Source of the DNA: Leifsonia williamsii
GTDB taxonomy: Bacteria; Actinomycetota; Actinomycetes; Actinomycetales; Microbacteriaceae
DNA length: 64,000 nucleotides
Direction of reading: 5' to 3'
Assembly (NCBI RefSeq): GCF_030433685.1
Contig: NZ_JAROCF010000001.1
Coordinates: 2,418,001 to 2,482,000, forward strand
In this document: piece after piece, positions 37,822 to 46,869 of the stretch
Position numbering within the stretch: the first letter of the stretch is position 1
Layout: the number at the start of each line of letters is the position of its first letter
Made by a program: the position numbers and the translations under genes
The notes under the pieces: generated by a model
Told to the model about the DNA's origin: nothing
The model's database searches: none
Seen by the model: the letters and a program-made list of their open reading frames with translations, nothing else

Positions 37822-39141
37822 TCACCGTTCGTCGGCCGCGGTGGCGGTAGACCCATCGGGTGTTCCTCCAGGTGCGCCGGAGACGCGATCGGCATCCTCC
37901 TCCGCGCGGCTCATCGCGCCGTCAGTGACCCAGAACATTCCTGAGAGGAGTGACAGGGTGACGAGGCCGGCGATCAGGAACACGGCCGGAAGCCCCAGGA
38001 TCTCGGCGATCAGCCCGCCGACGGCCGACCCGAGGGGCATCGTCCCGAACGCCAGCAGCCGGTACGCACTGTTGACCCGGCCGAGCAGGCGAGGGGGCGT
38101 CACCCGCTGCCGCAGCGACACGGTGATCACGTTCCAGACCGAGATGGCTGCTCCGCCGAGGGCGAACAGCGCCCCGATCGCCCACAGATTCGTCGTGAAC
38201 GCGGGGACCGCGAGCATGATGGCGACGGCGAAGACGGTGACGATCAGGGAGCGCGCCCGCCCGAGCACCCGTTCGCACGGCTCGGCGAGGAAGGTGCCGA
38301 GCACGCTGCCGATCGCCATGACCGTGAGGAGCAGGCCGTACTCGGGGTCGTTCAACTGCAGCGCTGAGCCCGCTCCGACGGCGTACAGCACGAAGACCGT
38401 GAAGACGGCGTTGATCGCGAAGTTGAACCCACCCACCATGACAGCGAGCACGCGCAGCAGGCGGTGCCGCCCGAGGAAGCGGAGGCCTTCGGCGATGTCG
38501 GCGCGGATGGTCGTCGTGCGGGGGTGATCGGTCGCATACCGGCCGCGCACGAAGAGCAGCATCACGACGGCCGCCACCCAGAACGCGGCGGGCGCCCCGA
38601 TGGCGAGCGCGGCGCTCAGGGCCACGAGGAGCCCGCCGAGCGGCGGCCCGACGAACTGGTTGGCGGTGAGCTCGGCGGCGTACAGCCTCCCGTTCGCCCG
38701 GGAGAGCGCGTCACGGCCGACGAGCTGGGGCAGGATCGACTGCGCCGAGGTGTCGTAGACCGTCTCGGCCACGCCGACGAGGAAGGCGGCGCCGTAGAGC
38801 ACCCAGATCGAGCCTCCGCCGAGAAGGGTGAGCACCAGCAGGCCGCCGAGCACCGCCGACCGCGCGATGTTGGCGATCAGCATGAGCCGCCGCCGGTCGA
38901 AGCGATCGGCGAGCGCGCCCGCGGTCAGGGCGGTCAGCAGCCAGGGGAGGGTGAAGGCGATGCCCAAGCCGGCGATGAGGGCGGGGGAGTCGGTGAAGCG
39001 GATGGCGACCAGCGGCAGGGCGACCTTGAGCACACCGTCGGCGAGGTTGGAGAGGGCGGAGGAGCTCCACAACGTCCAGTACCGTCCGCCGAGGTGGACG
39101 CGCGAGCGGGGCTTCGGCGTCGCGGCCGTCTGCGAGGGCAT
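37822..39141 (-). CDS. MFS transporter (probable drug exporter)
   Basis: 439 residues with about 12 membrane helices. WTLWSSSALSNLADGVLKVALPLVAIRFTDSP and GALADRFDRRRLMLIANIAR (motif A-like loop) are typical of the MFS_3/EntS-like exporters. NANGRLYAAELTANQFVGPPLGGLL-type segments follow. ATG 39141 begins MPSQTAATPK. It is divergent from an ArsR-type regulator with two direct repeats between them, so it is likely repressed by it and induced by its own substrate. Confidence 0.88.
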   Translation of the reverse strand: MPSQTAATPKPRSRVHLGGRYWTLWSSSALSNLADGVLKVALPLVAIRFTDSPALIAGLGIAFTLPWLLTALTAGALADRFDRRRLMLIANIARSAVLGGLLVLTLLGGGSIWVLYGAAFLVGVAETVYDTSAQSILPQLVGRDALSRANGRLYAAELTANQFVGPPLGGLLVALSAALAIGAPAAFWVAAVVMLLFVRGRYATDHPRTTTIRADIAEGLRFLGRHRLLRVLAVMVGGFNFAINAVFTVFVLYAVGAGSALQLNDPEYGLLLTVMAIGSVLGTFLAEPCERVLGRARSLIVTVFAVAIMLAVPAFTTNLWAIGALFALGGAAISVWNVITVSLRQRVTPPRLLGRVNSAYRLLAFGTMPLGSAVGGLIAEILGLPAVFLIAGLVTLSLLSGMFWVTDGAMSRAEEDADRVSGAPGGTPDGSTATAADER

Positions 39142-39163
39142 ACCGGCAGGATCGCACAGTGAT

Positions 39164-39198
39164 GGAGAAACCTCAATCGGTCGGGGAAACTCTATCGG
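39164..39198. promoter_or_regulatory. Direct-repeat operator candidate between MFS and ArsR-type genes
   Basis: Two similar sites, GGAGAAACCTCAATCGG (39164-39180) and GGGGAAACTCTATCGG (39183-39198), lie head to tail about 19 bp apart (two helical turns) in the 84-bp divergent intergenic region. They are the best candidate for binding by the HTH protein encoded at 39226. Confidence 0.55.
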
Positions 39199-39225
39199 AG
39201 GGTCGTTGCAGGCTAGGCTGCGGGC

Positions 39226-39762
39226 ATGGCTGCTGATCCCGAGTCGAAGCGCCGCCCGGCGACAGTGGCGGAGCTCAAGGCGCTGTCGCACCCGGTGCGG
39301 GTGCGCATCCTGCGCCTGTGCGGCGATCGCGAGCTGACGAACAAGGAGCTGGCCGACCGGCTGGACGTCGATCCGGGCACGGTGCACTACCACGTGCGGC
39401 AGCTCGTGGCGGCGGGGTTCCTGGAGCCGGCGCCGGTGCGGACGGGGGCGAGCGGCGCGCTGGAGAAGCCGTACCGGTCGACCGGGCGGTCGTGGTGGCT
39501 CTCGGTGGCGATGGAGGACCTGGATCTCAGTCAGGGCCTCGCGCCGATGGAGGCGTTCCAGCAGGAGCTCGCGGAGGCTGGGCCGGCCTCCATCGCGACG
39601 TACGCGCGGTTCTCACTGCACCTGTCGGAGCAGGACGTCGCCGAGCTCGATCGCCGCATCGTCGCCGTGCTGGACGAGTTCATCGAGTCGGACGCGGAGC
39701 GGGCTCGGGCGGGTCGTCCGGCGCACGGCGGGATCTTCCTGCTGCACCGCTCGGTGGAGTGA
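39226..39762 (+). CDS. ArsR-type winged-helix transcriptional regulator
   Basis: 178 residues. An N-terminal winged helix, ELKALSHPVRVRILRLCGDRELTNKELADRLDVDPGTVHYHVRQLVAAGFL, at about residues 15-65, is followed by a helical C-terminal domain. No clear metal-binding Cys pair, so it is probably a small-molecule sensor. TAGGCT at 39214-39219 ends 6 nt before the ATG (leaderless). It probably controls the divergent MFS exporter. A U-less hairpin follows the gene. Confidence 0.88.
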   Translation: MAADPESKRRPATVAELKALSHPVRVRILRLCGDRELTNKELADRLDVDPGTVHYHVRQLVAAGFLEPAPVRTGASGALEKPYRSTGRSWWLSVAMEDLDLSQGLAPMEAFQQELAEAGPASIATYARFSLHLSEQDVAELDRRIVAVLDEFIESDAERARAGRPAHGGIFLLHRSVE

Positions 39763-39778
39763 CGCTCAGCGGAAGGAC

Positions 39779-39812
39779 GAAGGCCCCGTCGCTTCTCGCG
39801 ATCGGGGCCTTC
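39779..39812 (+). terminator. Terminator after the ArsR-type gene
   Basis: A 10-bp perfect stem (gaaggccccg 39779-39788, cggggccttc 39803-39812) with a 14-nt loop, followed by ATTT. It also ends immediately beside the 3' end of the opposing tRNA-His gene. Confidence 0.75.
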
Positions 39813-39815
39813 ATT

Positions 39816-39891
39816 TGGGGTGAGTAACGGGGCTTGAACCCGCGACCTCCTGGACCACAACCAGGCGCTCTACCAACTGAGCTATACCCAC
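39816..39891 (-). tRNA. tRNA-His (anticodon GTG)
   Basis: 76 nt with CCA encoded. The acceptor stem is GTGGGTA / TACTCAC with discriminator C73, D-arm AGCTCAGTTGGTAGAGC, anticodon loop around GTG (CTGGTTGTGGTCCAG) and T-loop GGTTCAAGCC. The base before G1 is also G, matching the G-1 that identifies tRNA-His. It lies 49 bp downstream of orn, a common actinobacterial neighbour pair. Confidence 0.97.
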
Positions 39892-39940
39892 CATGTCCTG
39901 CGTCCGGCTTCAGCGAGCCGGTCGAGGCAACTCGTCGATT

Positions 39941-40564
39941 CTAGTACATCCGCGGGGTCCATTTTTCCACCACGGACGCGGCGGTCGCCTGCGTCTGCTC
40001 GGTGGTGGGCCCCGGCGGGGCGACGAAGGCGGCAGAGCGGTAGTAGTCGAGCTCGCGGATCGACTCGAGGATGTCGGCGAGGGCGCGGTGGCCGCCGTTC
40101 TTCTCGGGGGCGTTGAAGTAGATGCGCGGGAACCAGCGCCGGGCGAGCTCCTTGATGGAGGACACGTCGACGTTGCGGTAGTGCAGGTGGTTGTCGAGGC
40201 GCGGCATGAACTTGGCGATGAACATGCGGTCGGTGCCGATGGTGTTGCCGGCGAGGGGAGCGGTGCGCGCGGTCGGCACGAACCTGTGCACGTACTCCAG
40301 CACTTCGTACTCGGCCTCGGCGAGGCTCTTGCCGTTCGGGATCTCCTCGATGAGCCCGGAGGTGGTGTGCATCTCGCGGACGAAGTCGCCCATGTTGTCG
40401 AGCGCGGTCGCGTCGGGCTTGATCACGATGCTGAGGCCCGGGTCGAGCACGTTGAGCTCGAAGTCGGTGATGACGACCGCGATCTCGACGAGCTCGTCGA
40501 CCTCGAGGTCGAGTCCGGTCATCTCGCAGTCGATCCAGACCAGTCGATCCGAGGAGGTAGCCAT
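39941..40564 (-). CDS. orn: Oligoribonuclease
   Basis: A 207-residue DEDDh 3'-5' exonuclease that degrades 2- to 5-nt RNAs, including the pGpG product of c-di-GMP breakdown. Exo I is [11 protein letters not shown] (D and E at about residues 12-14), Exo II is in [14 protein letters not shown], and Exo III with the His-Asp is in GGHRALADI near residue 165. ATG 40564 has TAGACT ending 7 nt upstream on the minus strand (leaderless). Confidence 0.97.
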   Translation of the reverse strand: MATSSDRLVWIDCEMTGLDLEVDELVEIAVVITDFELNVLDPGLSIVIKPDATALDNMGDFVREMHTTSGLIEEIPNGKSLAEAEYEVLEYVHRFVPTARTAPLAGNTIGTDRMFIAKFMPRLDNHLHYRNVDVSSIKELARRWFPRIYFNAPEKNGGHRALADILESIRELDYYRSAAFVAPPGPTTEQTQATAASVVEKWTPRMY

Positions 40565-40574
40565 GTCACCGAGT

Positions 40575-41423
40575 CTAGTGCCGCCCTCCGACAGCCCCCG
40601 GCGCGCCGGCCCGGCCGCCGACGGGCAGCGGCTGGGGGAGCTTCGGCCCCATCCCGTCGCCGAGCGAGATGTGGCGCAGCCGGCGGGCCACCCAGGGGAG
40701 CGCGTGGAGGCGCAGCCAGGCGCCGAGCGGGAGGTCCGGCTCGTCGCGGTCGTCGTCGTGCGGCGGAACGGGGGCGGGGGAGGCGGCGGTGCCCGTGGCG
40801 GCCGAGGTCACCTCCGCGTACGGCACGCCGAGGGTGTGCGCCGCGTGGCTGGCGAGCAGCCGGTGCCCGCGGGCGCTCAGGTGGACGCGGTCGGCGGCCC
40901 ACATCCCCGGGTCGCGGAACTCGCGCACGCCCCAGACGTCGAGCACGGTGGCCTGGTGGTCGCGGGCGATGCTCCAGATGTTCGCGTTGAAGACGGCGGC
41001 GCGCCCGCGGAACGGCTTGAGGAAGAACGCGAACTGCGGGTCGAAGAGATTGGCCAGGAGCACGGTGGCGCCGCTGCGGCGGAGGGCGCCGACTCCCGCC
41101 TCCAACCGCGCCGCGAGCTGGTCGGGGTCGGCGGAGGGGCTCATCAGGTCGTTGCCGCCGATGAGCACCGAGACGAGGTCGGGGCCGAGGGTGAGCGCGT
41201 GCGGGATCTGGTCGTCGACGACGTCGGCGACCCTCCTGCCGCGCACGGCGAGGTTGGCGAACTCGAGGGTGCCGCCGGCGAGACCGGCGTCCCCGTCGAG
41301 GATGGCGGCGAGGCGGTCGGCCCAGCCGAGCCAGCCTCCCGGGCGGGCGGGGGCGGCGTCGCAGAGCCCCTCCGTGATCGAGTCTCCGAGGGCGACGTAT
41401 CGCGTGAAGGTCGTTCGGCTCAC
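40575..41423 (-). CDS. SGNH/GDSL-type hydrolase
   Basis: 282 residues. Block I is [14 protein letters not shown] with the Ser nucleophile, block II the Gly in ANLAVRGRR, block [15 protein letters not shown] and block [11 protein letters not shown] with the catalytic Asp and His. The tail after about residue 220 is proline/charged and may be flexible. It is a cytoplasmic-looking esterase/lipase of unknown substrate. GTG 41423 is the start. It sits 11 bp upstream of orn on the same strand. Confidence 0.9.
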   Translation of the reverse strand: MSRTTFTRYVALGDSITEGLCDAAPARPGGWLGWADRLAAILDGDAGLAGGTLEFANLAVRGRRVADVVDDQIPHALTLGPDLVSVLIGGNDLMSPSADPDQLAARLEAGVGALRRSGATVLLANLFDPQFAFFLKPFRGRAAVFNANIWSIARDHQATVLDVWGVREFRDPGMWAADRVHLSARGHRLLASHAAHTLGVPYAEVTSAATGTAASPAPVPPHDDDRDEPDLPLGAWLRLHALPWVARRLRHISLGDGMGPKLPQPLPVGGRAGAPGAVGGRH

Positions 41424-41518
41424 GCTGCGATCCTGCGCCGGGCGGGTGACGGGCGGGTGACGCGCGCGCGGAGCGGGGCCGATCGTCGCCGCGATTTCGC
41501 CGGACGTACACTGGCAGC

Positions 41519-41824
41519 GTGGATTCGACACCGGCCGTTGGCCCTGCGGCAACCGACGCGGAGGTCCGCCTCACCCTCTACACGTCGGCGTTCTGCGAGC
41601 CGTGCATGCAGACGCGCGCGGTGCTCGCCGAGGCGGCCCGCCTGGTGCCGCGGCTGCGGGTGACCGAGCGCGACGTCGCCGGCAACCTGGAGTCGGCGGA
41701 GGCGGACGGCATCCGCTCGACCCCCACAGTGATCGTCGCCGGCCCCGCGGGCGATGAGGTCTTCCGCGCCGAGGGCGTCCCCACCCTCAACCAGGTCCTG
41801 CTGGCGGCGGCGAAGGCCCTCTAG
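41519..41824 (+). CDS. Small thioredoxin-like protein
   Basis: 101 residues. The CxxC active site is TSAFCEPCMQTRAVL at about residues 26-29 of the domain, and the cis-Pro loop is RSTPTVIV. Gly-rich C-terminal strand follows. It likely reduces disulfides in the cytoplasm. The start is GTG 41519, with TACACT at 41507-41512 ending 6 nt upstream (leaderless). It is followed by the second palindromic repeat. Confidence 0.87.
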   Translation: MDSTPAVGPAATDAEVRLTLYTSAFCEPCMQTRAVLAEAARLVPRLRVTERDVAGNLESAEADGIRSTPTVIVAGPAGDEVFRAEGVPTLNQVLLAAAKAL

Positions 41825-41830
41825 GCAACA

Positions 41831-41892
41831 GCCGAGTACGCAGAATATGCGCGGACTCGCCACGTTTCGGTCAAATTAGCGCGTACTCGACG
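41831..41892. repeat. Palindromic intergenic element, copy 2
   Basis: It starts GCCGAGTACGC and ends GCGTACTCGACGG; the arms CGAGTACGC (41833-41841) and GCGTACTCG (41881-41889) are inverted. The centre CGTTTCGG matches that of copy 1 at 29657-29721, and most positions align, but the inner hairpin is degraded. It lies between the thioredoxin-like gene and tRNA-Arg. Confidence 0.75.
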
Positions 41893-41906
41893 GTTGGGCA
41901 GTCCGG

Positions 41907-41979
41907 TGCCCCCGGCAGGAATCGAACCTGCGACCAAGAGATTAGAAGGCTCCTGCTCTATCCGCTGAGCTACGGGGGC
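41907..41979 (-). tRNA. tRNA-Arg (anticodon TCT)
   Basis: 73 nt, CCA not encoded. The acceptor stem is GCCCCCG / CGGGGGC with A73, D-arm TAGCTCAGCGGATAGAGCA, the anticodon stem-loop carries CCTTCTAATC with anticodon TCT, and the T-loop is GGTTCGATTCC. It decodes AGA, a rare codon in this GC-rich genome. Confidence 0.97.
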
Positions 41980-42022
41980 GCGTCCTCCACGATATCGCAG
42001 CGCGGGAGGGCCGCCGGGCGCG

Positions 42023-43366
42023 TCAGAGCACGGCGCCGTTCTTGCCGCCCCGGTTGACGATGGCGATGACCGGTCGCCGTCCGCGCAGCCCGAACCGCAG
42101 CCGGAGGCTGGCGTGCCGGGCGATCAGCAGCGCCACCACGACCGCGGCGACCGCCGGGACCACGCCGGAGAGGATCATCGCGTCGTGCGGGCCCGCCGCC
42201 TCCACGATCCAGCCCATGAGCGGTCCGCCGATGGCCTGGCCGCCGAGCAGCACGAGGATGTAGAGGGAGATGACGCGTCCGCGGATCTGCACGTTCGACG
42301 ACATCTGCACGAGCGAGTTGGCCGCGGTGATGAAGAGCAGGTTGCCGACGCCGATGCCGACCAGCAGCAGCGAGAAGGCGATCTCGGTGGGCGCGAACCC
42401 GGCGGCGGCCTGCACGATCCCGAGCGCTGCTGCGGTGCCGACGACCATCGACAGCCGCACGCTCGTCCGGCGGGTGGAGGCGAGGGCTCCGGCCAGCGCG
42501 CCGGCCGCGACGAGCGCGTTGAACAGCCCGTAGCCCTGCGCGCCGACGTCGAACACGTCGTTCGCGTATGCGGCGAGGAAGACCGGCATGTTGAAGGCGA
42601 AGACGGCGACGACGGCGACCATCACGATCGTCCAGAAGATCACCGGCTTGCGGCGCACGTAACGCATCCCCTCGACCAGCTGTCCCTTGCCGCGCGGCGC
42701 GGCGGGGGAGGCGTGGAGGGCCGAGCGGTCGAGCGAGCACAGCGCGGCGACCACGGCGAGGCATGCGGCGGCGTTGATGGCGAAGGACCAGCCTCCACCG
42801 ACCGCGTTGATCAGCAGACCGCCCACCGCGGGGCCGATCAGCCCGCCGAGCTGGAAGATCGACGAGTTGAGGCTGATCGCGTTGCGCAGGTAGCGCGGCC
42901 CGACCAGCTCGTTGACGAAGACCTGCCGGGCGGGGTTGTCGACGACCGTCACCATGCCGAGCAGGAAGGAGATGACGTAGACGTGCCACACCTGCGTCGT
43001 GCCCGTGAGCGTGAGCGCTGCGAGGACGGCGGCGAGGAGGGCCGCGGCCGACTGGCTGGCGATCAGCAGCTTCTGCTTCGAGTACCGGTCGGTGAGCACG
43101 CCGCCGTAGAGTCCGAACAGCAGCATCGGCGTGAACTGCATGAAGACCGTGATGCCGACGGCGGCGACGCTGCCGGAGAGCTGCAGCACCAGCCAGTCCA
43201 TGGCGATGCGCTGCATCCACACGGCGGTGTTGGCGACGAGGTTGCCGGCGGCGAAGCGGCGGTAGTTCGGCACCCGGAGCGAGGCGAAGGTCTCGCGCCA
43301 CGGCGGCCGCGCGCTCAGCACGGGCATGGGTCCGGTCGGCGGGGCGGCTGCTGCGTGGTTCGCCAC
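42023..43366 (-). CDS. MFS transporter (EntS/MFS_3-like)
   Basis: 447 residues, about 12 membrane helices. FASLRVPNYRRFAAGNLVANTAVWMQRIAMDWLVLQL is the typical opening of this exporter group, and GGVLTDRYSKQKLLIASQ the motif A-like loop. The C-terminus ends in a basic tail. GTG 43366 is preceded by AAGGA. It is divergent from a LysR regulator, with a palindrome between, so it is probably under its control. Substrate unknown. Confidence 0.88.
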   Translation of the reverse strand: MANHAAAAPPTGPMPVLSARPPWRETFASLRVPNYRRFAAGNLVANTAVWMQRIAMDWLVLQLSGSVAAVGITVFMQFTPMLLFGLYGGVLTDRYSKQKLLIASQSAAALLAAVLAALTLTGTTQVWHVYVISFLLGMVTVVDNPARQVFVNELVGPRYLRNAISLNSSIFQLGGLIGPAVGGLLINAVGGGWSFAINAAACLAVVAALCSLDRSALHASPAAPRGKGQLVEGMRYVRRKPVIFWTIVMVAVVAVFAFNMPVFLAAYANDVFDVGAQGYGLFNALVAAGALAGALASTRRTSVRLSMVVGTAAALGIVQAAAGFAPTEIAFSLLLVGIGVGNLLFITAANSLVQMSSNVQIRGRVISLYILVLLGGQAIGGPLMGWIVEAAGPHDAMILSGVVPAVAAVVVALLIARHASLRLRFGLRGRRPVIAIVNRGGKNGAVL

Positions 43367-43460
43367 TGTGTTCCTTGCGTGTCGTATGGGTGGTGTCTGG
43401 TTCCGTAACGGGCGGCTCTTCGACCATACGCATCGGTCGGCTATTCTGTGGGCGAATTGC

Positions 43461-43470
43461 AGTTATAACT
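43461..43470. promoter_or_regulatory. LysR-box candidate palindrome
   Basis: A perfect AGTTATAACT palindrome (43461-43470) inside an AT-rich island in the 120-bp region between the MFS and LysR genes. LysR proteins bind interrupted dyads of this type, and no other good dyad is seen here. Confidence 0.5.
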
Positions 43471-43486
43471 CCCATTGGCTTTCCGA

Positions 43487-44353
43487 ATGGATGTGCTCGT
43501 GTTCGATCCCGTGCTCCTGCACACGTTCCTCGCCGTCGCCGACACCCGCTCGTTCACCCGTGCGGCCCAGCGGCTCGGCATCAGCCAGCCCACAGTCAGC
43601 CAGCACGTGCGCCGCCTCGAGGAGGCCGCCAAGCGCCAGCTCGTCTCGCGCGACACCCGCGAGGTGCGGCTGACCGACAACGGCGACGCGATGGCGGGGT
43701 TCGCGCGCACGATACTCGCCGCCCACGCCGAGGCCGACCGCTACTTCAGCGGCTCCGCGATGCGGGGGAGGCTGCGGTTCGGCGCGGCGGACGATCTCGC
43801 GATCACGACGCTCCCGCGCATCCTCCGGCACTTCCGGCAGCAGAACCCGCAGATCAACCTCGAGCTGACCATCGACCAGTCGGGCCCCCTGCACCGGCGG
43901 CTGACGGCCGGGCACCTCGACCTCATCTTCATCAAGCAGAATCCGGGCACCACCGAGGGCGCCGTCGTCGCGACCGACGAGCTGGTGTGGATGGGGCAGG
44001 AGAAGACGGTCGTCGAGCCCGACCAGCCCGTGCCGCTGATCGCCTACCAGGGTCCGAGCCTCAGCAGGCAGGTCGCGATCGACGCCCTCGAGCGGGCGGG
44101 CCGTACCTGGCGCATCACCTGCAACACCCGGGAGGTGAACGGCGTGCTCGCCGCGGTGCGCGCGGGCATCGGGGTGGCGGTGTTCCCGCGGTCGCTGATC
44201 CCCACGGACCTGGTGAAGGTCACCAACCGGTTCAGCCTCCCGGAGCTCGGCCATGTCGACTTCACGCTGCTGTCGAACCCGGCGGCGGCGGCAGGGCCGG
44301 TGGAGGCGCTGACGACCGCGATCCTCGCTCGCGCGGTCACCCGCGTGGCGTGA
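43487..44353 (+). CDS. LysR-family transcriptional regulator
   Basis: 288 residues from ATG 43487 (TTG 43475 gives 292). The helix-turn-helix [24 protein letters not shown] is at about residues 20-45, followed by the periplasmic-binding-like effector domain ([19 protein letters not shown] ... [20 protein letters not shown]). It probably regulates the divergent MFS gene. The start is uncertain because no ribosome site or -10 hexamer stands out. Confidence 0.9.
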   Translation: MDVLVFDPVLLHTFLAVADTRSFTRAAQRLGISQPTVSQHVRRLEEAAKRQLVSRDTREVRLTDNGDAMAGFARTILAAHAEADRYFSGSAMRGRLRFGAADDLAITTLPRILRHFRQQNPQINLELTIDQSGPLHRRLTAGHLDLIFIKQNPGTTEGAVVATDELVWMGQEKTVVEPDQPVPLIAYQGPSLSRQVAIDALERAGRTWRITCNTREVNGVLAAVRAGIGVAVFPRSLIPTDLVKVTNRFSLPELGHVDFTLLSNPAAAAGPVEALTTAILARAVTRVA

Positions 44354-44411
44354 CTCCGCGGGCGTGACCGCTGTTCACACTCCCGAAATCCGCCGGGGAT
44401 ATGGTGGGCGC

Positions 44412-45254
44412 ATGCGTGAACTCCAGGCCAGGATCATCGACGAACTGAACGTGAGCGCCGGCATCGACCCGGCCGCCGAGGTGGAGAAGCGGGTCGACTT
44501 CCTCGTCCGCTACCTGCGGAGCACGGGCGCCAAGGGCTTCGTGCTCGGCATCAGCGGCGGCCAGGACTCGTCGCTCGCCGGACGGCTGACGCAGCTCGCG
44601 GTGGAGCGGCTGGCCGAGCAGGGCACGGAGGCCGAGTTCATCGCCGTGCGCCTCCCGTACGCCGTGCAGCACGACGAGGACGACGCGCAGCTCGCGCTGT
44701 CGTTCATCCGGCCGCAGCGGACCGTGACGTTCAACATCCAGCGCGGCACGGACGGCGTCGAGGACGAGTACGCCGACGCCATCGGCGACGACATGACCGA
44801 CTTCAACAAGGGCAACGTGAAGGCGCGCATCCGCATGGTCGCGCAGTACGCGATCGCCGGCCAGCGCGGCCTCCTCGTCGTCGGCACGGACCACGCCGCG
44901 GAGGCGGTGACCGGCTTCTTCACCAAGTACGGCGACGGCGGCACCGACGTGCTCCCGCTGAGCGGCCTGACGAAGCGGCAGGGCAAGGCGTTGCTGCAGC
45001 ACCTGGAGGCGCCGGCGCGGCTGTACGAGAAGGCGCCGACCGCCGACCTGCTCGACCTGAAGCCCGGTCAGACCGACGAGGAGAACCTCGGGATCAGCTA
45101 CTCCGACATCGACGACTTCCTGGAGGGTCGGGACGTCGCGGACGAGGTCGCGGAGGCGATCGAGGCGCGCTACCTGGCCACCGAGCACAAGCGCCGGGTG
45201 CCGGCCAGCATGTTCGACACCTGGTGGCACGAGCGGGGCGACTTCACGAACTAG
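44412..45254 (+). CDS. nadE: Ammonia-dependent NAD+ synthetase
   Basis: 280 residues, so it lacks the glutaminase domain of the long NadE. The PP-loop is [14 protein letters not shown] (about residues 46-59). [29 protein letters not shown] and [12 protein letters not shown] are NadE signatures. It makes NAD+ from nicotinate adenine dinucleotide, ATP and ammonia. TATGGT at 44400-44405 ends 6 nt before ATG 44412, so translation is probably leaderless. Confidence 0.97.
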   Translation: MRELQARIIDELNVSAGIDPAAEVEKRVDFLVRYLRSTGAKGFVLGISGGQDSSLAGRLTQLAVERLAEQGTEAEFIAVRLPYAVQHDEDDAQLALSFIRPQRTVTFNIQRGTDGVEDEYADAIGDDMTDFNKGNVKARIRMVAQYAIAGQRGLLVVGTDHAAEAVTGFFTKYGDGGTDVLPLSGLTKRQGKALLQHLEAPARLYEKAPTADLLDLKPGQTDEENLGISYSDIDDFLEGRDVADEVAEAIEARYLATEHKRRVPASMFDTWWHERGDFTN

Positions 45255-45262
45255 GCGGGCAT

Positions 45263-45301
45263 GCAGAAGGGGCGCCGGCGTGATGCCGGCGCCCCTTCTG
45301 C
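45263..45301. terminator. Two-way terminator after nadE
   Basis: A perfect 17-bp stem (45263-45279 with 45285-45301) and a 5-nt loop, 8 bp after the nadE stop and before the end of the convergent gene. No U-run on either side. Confidence 0.8.
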
Positions 45302-45347
45302 GCTTCGGGTGGTGTGCCTCGTCGGCCTGCTGTCAGGCGGGCTGCGG

Positions 45348-46103
45348 TCAGGCGGGCTGGCCGAGCCGGGTGGTCGGAGCGGTGTCCGAGCCGTCGCCGT
45401 CGGCCGGGGAGGTCGTGAAGGCGGCGGTCGGGAGGTCCTGACCGGGCTGCGGCTGCGGAGCCGGGGCGGCTGCGGTCTGGGCCTGTGTCGGCGCGGCCTG
45501 GGACGCGACCGCGGGCGCCTGACCGGCGGGCGCTCCCACGAACTGGTCGTGGTGCTGCTGCGCGACCCAGGCGTCCTGCTGGGCGATCAGGGCACGCTCG
45601 CCGTCGGTGTTCTCGAAGCGCCAGCGCTCGAGGTCGTTCTGGAAGATCTTGCGGGCGCGGCGCGGGTTGTTCTGCCATTCGATGAGCCGGTCGCGGAACT
45701 CCGCGACGGCCGGGTCGAGCTGGTAGCCGAAGGTCGCCGACGCGCGCTTCATCTCGGCCAGCTGGTGGCCGGCCCAGTTGGCGGCGATCCCGGCGCCCTT
45801 GATCGGCAGCAGGCGGACCAGGATGTCGGCCTGGCCGACGGCGCGGTCCGAGAGCACCTGCTCGGCGGGCGTCAGCGAGTTCCACACCGACGCCTCCGTG
45901 GCCGCGTCGACGAGGGCCGCGATGGCCGACGCCTTCTGCTGGCGGTCCGTGCGCTTGAGGAGGCCGCGGAGGGCGCCGCGGGCGATCCACGCCGCGAGCA
46001 GCCCGGAGACGATGACGGCGACCGCGAGGACCGCCGCGTTGAAGAGCGCCGGCTGTGCGGCCGGCGACGTGAGCCAATCGACGAAGTCATTCCACCACTG
46101 CAT
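45348..46103 (-). CDS. Hypothetical single-pass membrane protein
   Basis: 251 residues, not recognised. One membrane helix (LFNAAVLAVAVIVSGLLAAWIA) is near residues 20-41. A charged helical region follows (KIFQNDLERWRFENTDGERALIAQQDAWV), and the last ~75 residues are Ala/Pro/Gln-rich and probably disordered. ATG 46103 has TACCAT ending 7 nt upstream on the minus strand. It may tether or organise something at the membrane; function unknown. Confidence 0.7.
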   Translation of the reverse strand: MQWWNDFVDWLTSPAAQPALFNAAVLAVAVIVSGLLAAWIARGALRGLLKRTDRQQKASAIAALVDAATEASVWNSLTPAEQVLSDRAVGQADILVRLLPIKGAGIAANWAGHQLAEMKRASATFGYQLDPAVAEFRDRLIEWQNNPRRARKIFQNDLERWRFENTDGERALIAQQDAWVAQQHHDQFVGAPAGQAPAVASQAAPTQAQTAAAPAPQPQPGQDLPTAAFTTSPADGDGSDTAPTTRLGQPA

Positions 46104-46208
46104 GCGGCCGATGGTAGCGGCGGCCGGGGCCGCCTCCCGGCAGCCTCCGCGCTGTGTCTCCGAATCGCCGTAGCAGAATGGAGGGACGAGCGGATGGAGG
46201 ACGTTCCC

Positions 46209-46736
46209 ATGCAGACTTTCGTGCTGGCCGGCGGGTGCTTCTGGTGCCTCGATGCGGTGTACCGGGTGCTTCGCGGTGTGCAGGACGTGGTGTCCGGCTA
46301 CACCGGCGGCACCGCGGTGGACCCGTCGTACGAGGAGGTGTGCACCGGCCGTACCGGTCACGCGGAGGCGGTCGCGGTCACCTTCGACCCGGAGGTGATC
46401 CCGCCGAGCGTCATCCTCGACGTCTTCTTCACCCTCCACGACCCGCGTCAGCTCAACCGCCAGGGCGCCGACATCGGCACCCAGTACCGGTCTGCCATGT
46501 TCTACGACGGCGAGGAGCAGCGCGAGCTGTTCGAAGCCGCCCGCGACCGTGCATCCGAGTACTGGGACGGCGGCATCGTCACGACCCTGGAGCCGCTCGG
46601 CCCGTTCTACCGTGCCGAGGAGTACCACCAGGACTTCTTCGCGAAGAACCCCGGCCAGGGCTACTGCATGGCGGTGGCGGTGCCGAAGGTGAACAAGATC
46701 CGGAAGTCGTACGCGGAGTATGTGATCGCGGCGTAG
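46209..46736 (+). CDS. msrA: Peptide methionine (S)-S-oxide reductase
   Basis: A 175-residue repair enzyme. The catalytic Cys is in the opening MQTFVLAGGCFWCLDAVY. GYTGGTAVDPSYEEVCTGRTGHAEAV and YRSAMFYDGEEQRELFEAA are conserved MsrA blocks. It reduces methionine-S-sulfoxide, using thioredoxin. ATG 46209 is preceded by ATGGAGGA, which itself contains an upstream in-frame ATG (46194) that is less likely. It is divergent from the membrane protein. Confidence 0.97.
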   Translation: MQTFVLAGGCFWCLDAVYRVLRGVQDVVSGYTGGTAVDPSYEEVCTGRTGHAEAVAVTFDPEVIPPSVILDVFFTLHDPRQLNRQGADIGTQYRSAMFYDGEEQRELFEAARDRASEYWDGGIVTTLEPLGPFYRAEEYHQDFFAKNPGQGYCMAVAVPKVNKIRKSYAEYVIAA

Positions 46737-46833
46737 GGGCGGCCCGGAGTTCTCCACGGGCTGGCGCTCGCGACGGGCTCTCCACAGATCCGGCGACATC
46801 CTCCCGGGCGGAGTCCCGGGCCGCGAGGCTGGT

Positions 46834-46858
46834 CTCGCGCCCCCTCAGCGGGCGCGAG
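46834..46858 (+). promoter_or_regulatory. Hairpin abutting the ribosome site of the SSB-like gene
   Basis: A 9-bp perfect stem (ctcgcgccc 46834-46842, gggcgcgag 46850-46858) with a 7-nt loop, ending directly before AGGAGGA. Another stem (cccggg ... cccggg) lies at about 46803-46820. It could modulate access to the ribosome site or end upstream transcription. Confidence 0.4.
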
Positions 46859-46869
46859 AGGAGGACTCC

